Below are positions 5,966-6,381 of a DNA stretch of 6,381 bases, piece by piece. The position numbers and the translations under genes are program-made. Position 1 is the first letter of the stretch. Each line of letters starts with the position of its first letter. The notes below the pieces were generated by a model, which saw only the letters and a list, made by a program, of their open reading frames with translations, was not told where the DNA came from and searched no databases. This stretch comes from Candidatus Omnitrophota bacterium (GTDB lineage: Bacteria; Omnitrophota; Omnitrophia; Omnitrophales; Aquincolibacteriaceae), in NCBI GenBank assembly GCA_023246995.1, contig JAHFHI010000080.1, positions 1 through 6,381 of the forward strand, read 5' to 3'.

Positions 5966-5995
5966 ATTTTACTATAGATCGCCCGCGGAAAGGAA
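5966..5995 (-). promoter_or_regulatory. Weak candidate promoter for the efp cluster
   Basis: In the 158-nt gap upstream of efp, the minus strand carries TAAAAT (5971-5966) preceded at 18 nt by TTCCTT (5995-5990). The overlapping TATAGT (5976-5971) is an alternative -10 box. The -10 matches are good and the -35 is poor. Transcription from here would give a leader of roughly 90 nt. Nothing better is seen in this gap, and the upstream receptor gene could also be co-transcribed with efp. Confidence 0.3.
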
Positions 5996-6025
5996 GGGAT
6001 GATGTTTTAGCCGTGCCGCGGCGTA

Positions 6026-6381
6026 CTAACTCAAGCGGATTTTTACGCCGCCATAGACATTGCGTCCATAGGCCGGATCGATTCCGCCGCTCGTGATGCG
6101 GGCGTAATAAGGCTCATCAAAGAGATTGCTGATTCCCCCAAAGAGGCTAAGATCAAAGGCCCCTTTGACATCTTCGAGAAGATGCACCTCCCCGGTCAAA
6201 TCCCAGACTTTATAGGAAGGAATCTTACGGTTCAGCGTTCCGGCATCATCGGCGAAATGATCCCCGATAAAAGTGCTCTGGAGGTTCAATTTTACGCGGC
6301 CGCGATAGTTGTAGCCCAAGCCGAAACGCAGGTTGTATTTGGGCGTATAGGCCGGGGCGCGCCCCTCATTGGTCCCGCCGT
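6026..6381 (-). CDS. TonB-dependent outer-membrane receptor, C-terminal fragment
   Basis: Only the last 117 residues are in the window; the reading frame is open through position 6381, so the gene begins beyond the edge. The sequence shows the alternating pattern of the last strands of a TonB-dependent beta-barrel: RAPAYTPKYNLRFGLGYNY, then LNLQSTFIGDHFADDAGT, IPSYKVWDLTGEV, and the highly typical FGGISNLFDEPYYARI followed by DPAYGRNVYGGVKIRLS. This resembles catecholate siderophore, vitamin B12 or haem receptors, with the NLFDExYY block as the best marker. The protein would import a scarce ligand across the outer membrane using TonB energy. It ends in Leu-Ser rather than the usual terminal Phe or Trp. 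The ligand cannot be judged from this fragment. It lies 158 nt upstream of efp on the same strand. Confidence 0.88.
   Translation of the reverse strand, partial: GGTNEGRAPAYTPKYNLRFGLGYNYRGRVKLNLQSTFIGDHFADDAGTLNRKIPSYKVWDLTGEVHLLEDVKGAFDLSLFGGISNLFDEPYYARITSGGIDPAYGRNVYGGVKIRLS

Noticed and set aside
6010..6022. GC-rich hairpin after the TonB receptor stop
   Set aside because: The stem is only about 4 bp (GCCG/CGGC) and no U-tract follows; it is expected by chance in GC-rich DNA.

Overview
This window looks like chromosomal DNA of a Gram-negative-type bacterium with moderately high GC. It carries a TonB-dependent outer-membrane receptor fragment, a complete sigma-54 gene and several housekeeping genes, with tight minus-strand gene spacing. 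No plasmid, phage, insertion sequence or CRISPR signature is visible. The EF-P and AccD sequences are divergent from the familiar proteobacterial and Firmicute forms. That suggests an under-sampled phylum, possibly a candidate phylum of the Omnitrophota/PVC type, but this is inference from sequence flavour only.

Layout. (a) 31-2050, minus strand: accD (acetyl-CoA carboxylase carboxyltransferase beta) is followed 43 nt later by a MalK/UgpC-type ABC transporter ATPase. A strong inverted repeat sits directly after the accD stop. (b) 2051-2213: a divergent intergenic region. On the minus strand it holds a near-consensus sigma-70 promoter for accD, abutted by a 10-bp tandem repeat. (c) 2214-3728, plus strand: rpoN (sigma-54), the only plus-strand gene. 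(d) 3748-3820, minus strand: tRNA-Thr(CGU), convergent with rpoN. (e) 3879-5867, minus strand: a compact cluster efp -> SAM hydrolase (DUF62) -> NUDIX hydrolase. The last two overlap by 4 nt. (f) 6026-6381, minus strand: the C-terminal end of a TonB-dependent receptor that runs off the window edge.

How the genes may work together. EF-P rescues ribosomes stalled on polyproline stretches, SAM hydrolase splits S-adenosylmethionine into adenosine and methionine, and the NUDIX protein probably hydrolyses ADP-ribose or a similar nucleoside diphosphate. The last two could form a nucleotide or cofactor clean-up module that shares a transcript with a translation factor. accD supplies malonyl-CoA for fatty acid synthesis, and its link to the ABC ATPase looks positional rather than functional. 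The most unusual protein is EF-P. Its catalytic tip loop is about two residues longer than the canonical one and reads more like the hypusine loop of eIF5A. I see no clearly new multi-gene system. Most of the window is housekeeping, with several local oddities recorded below.
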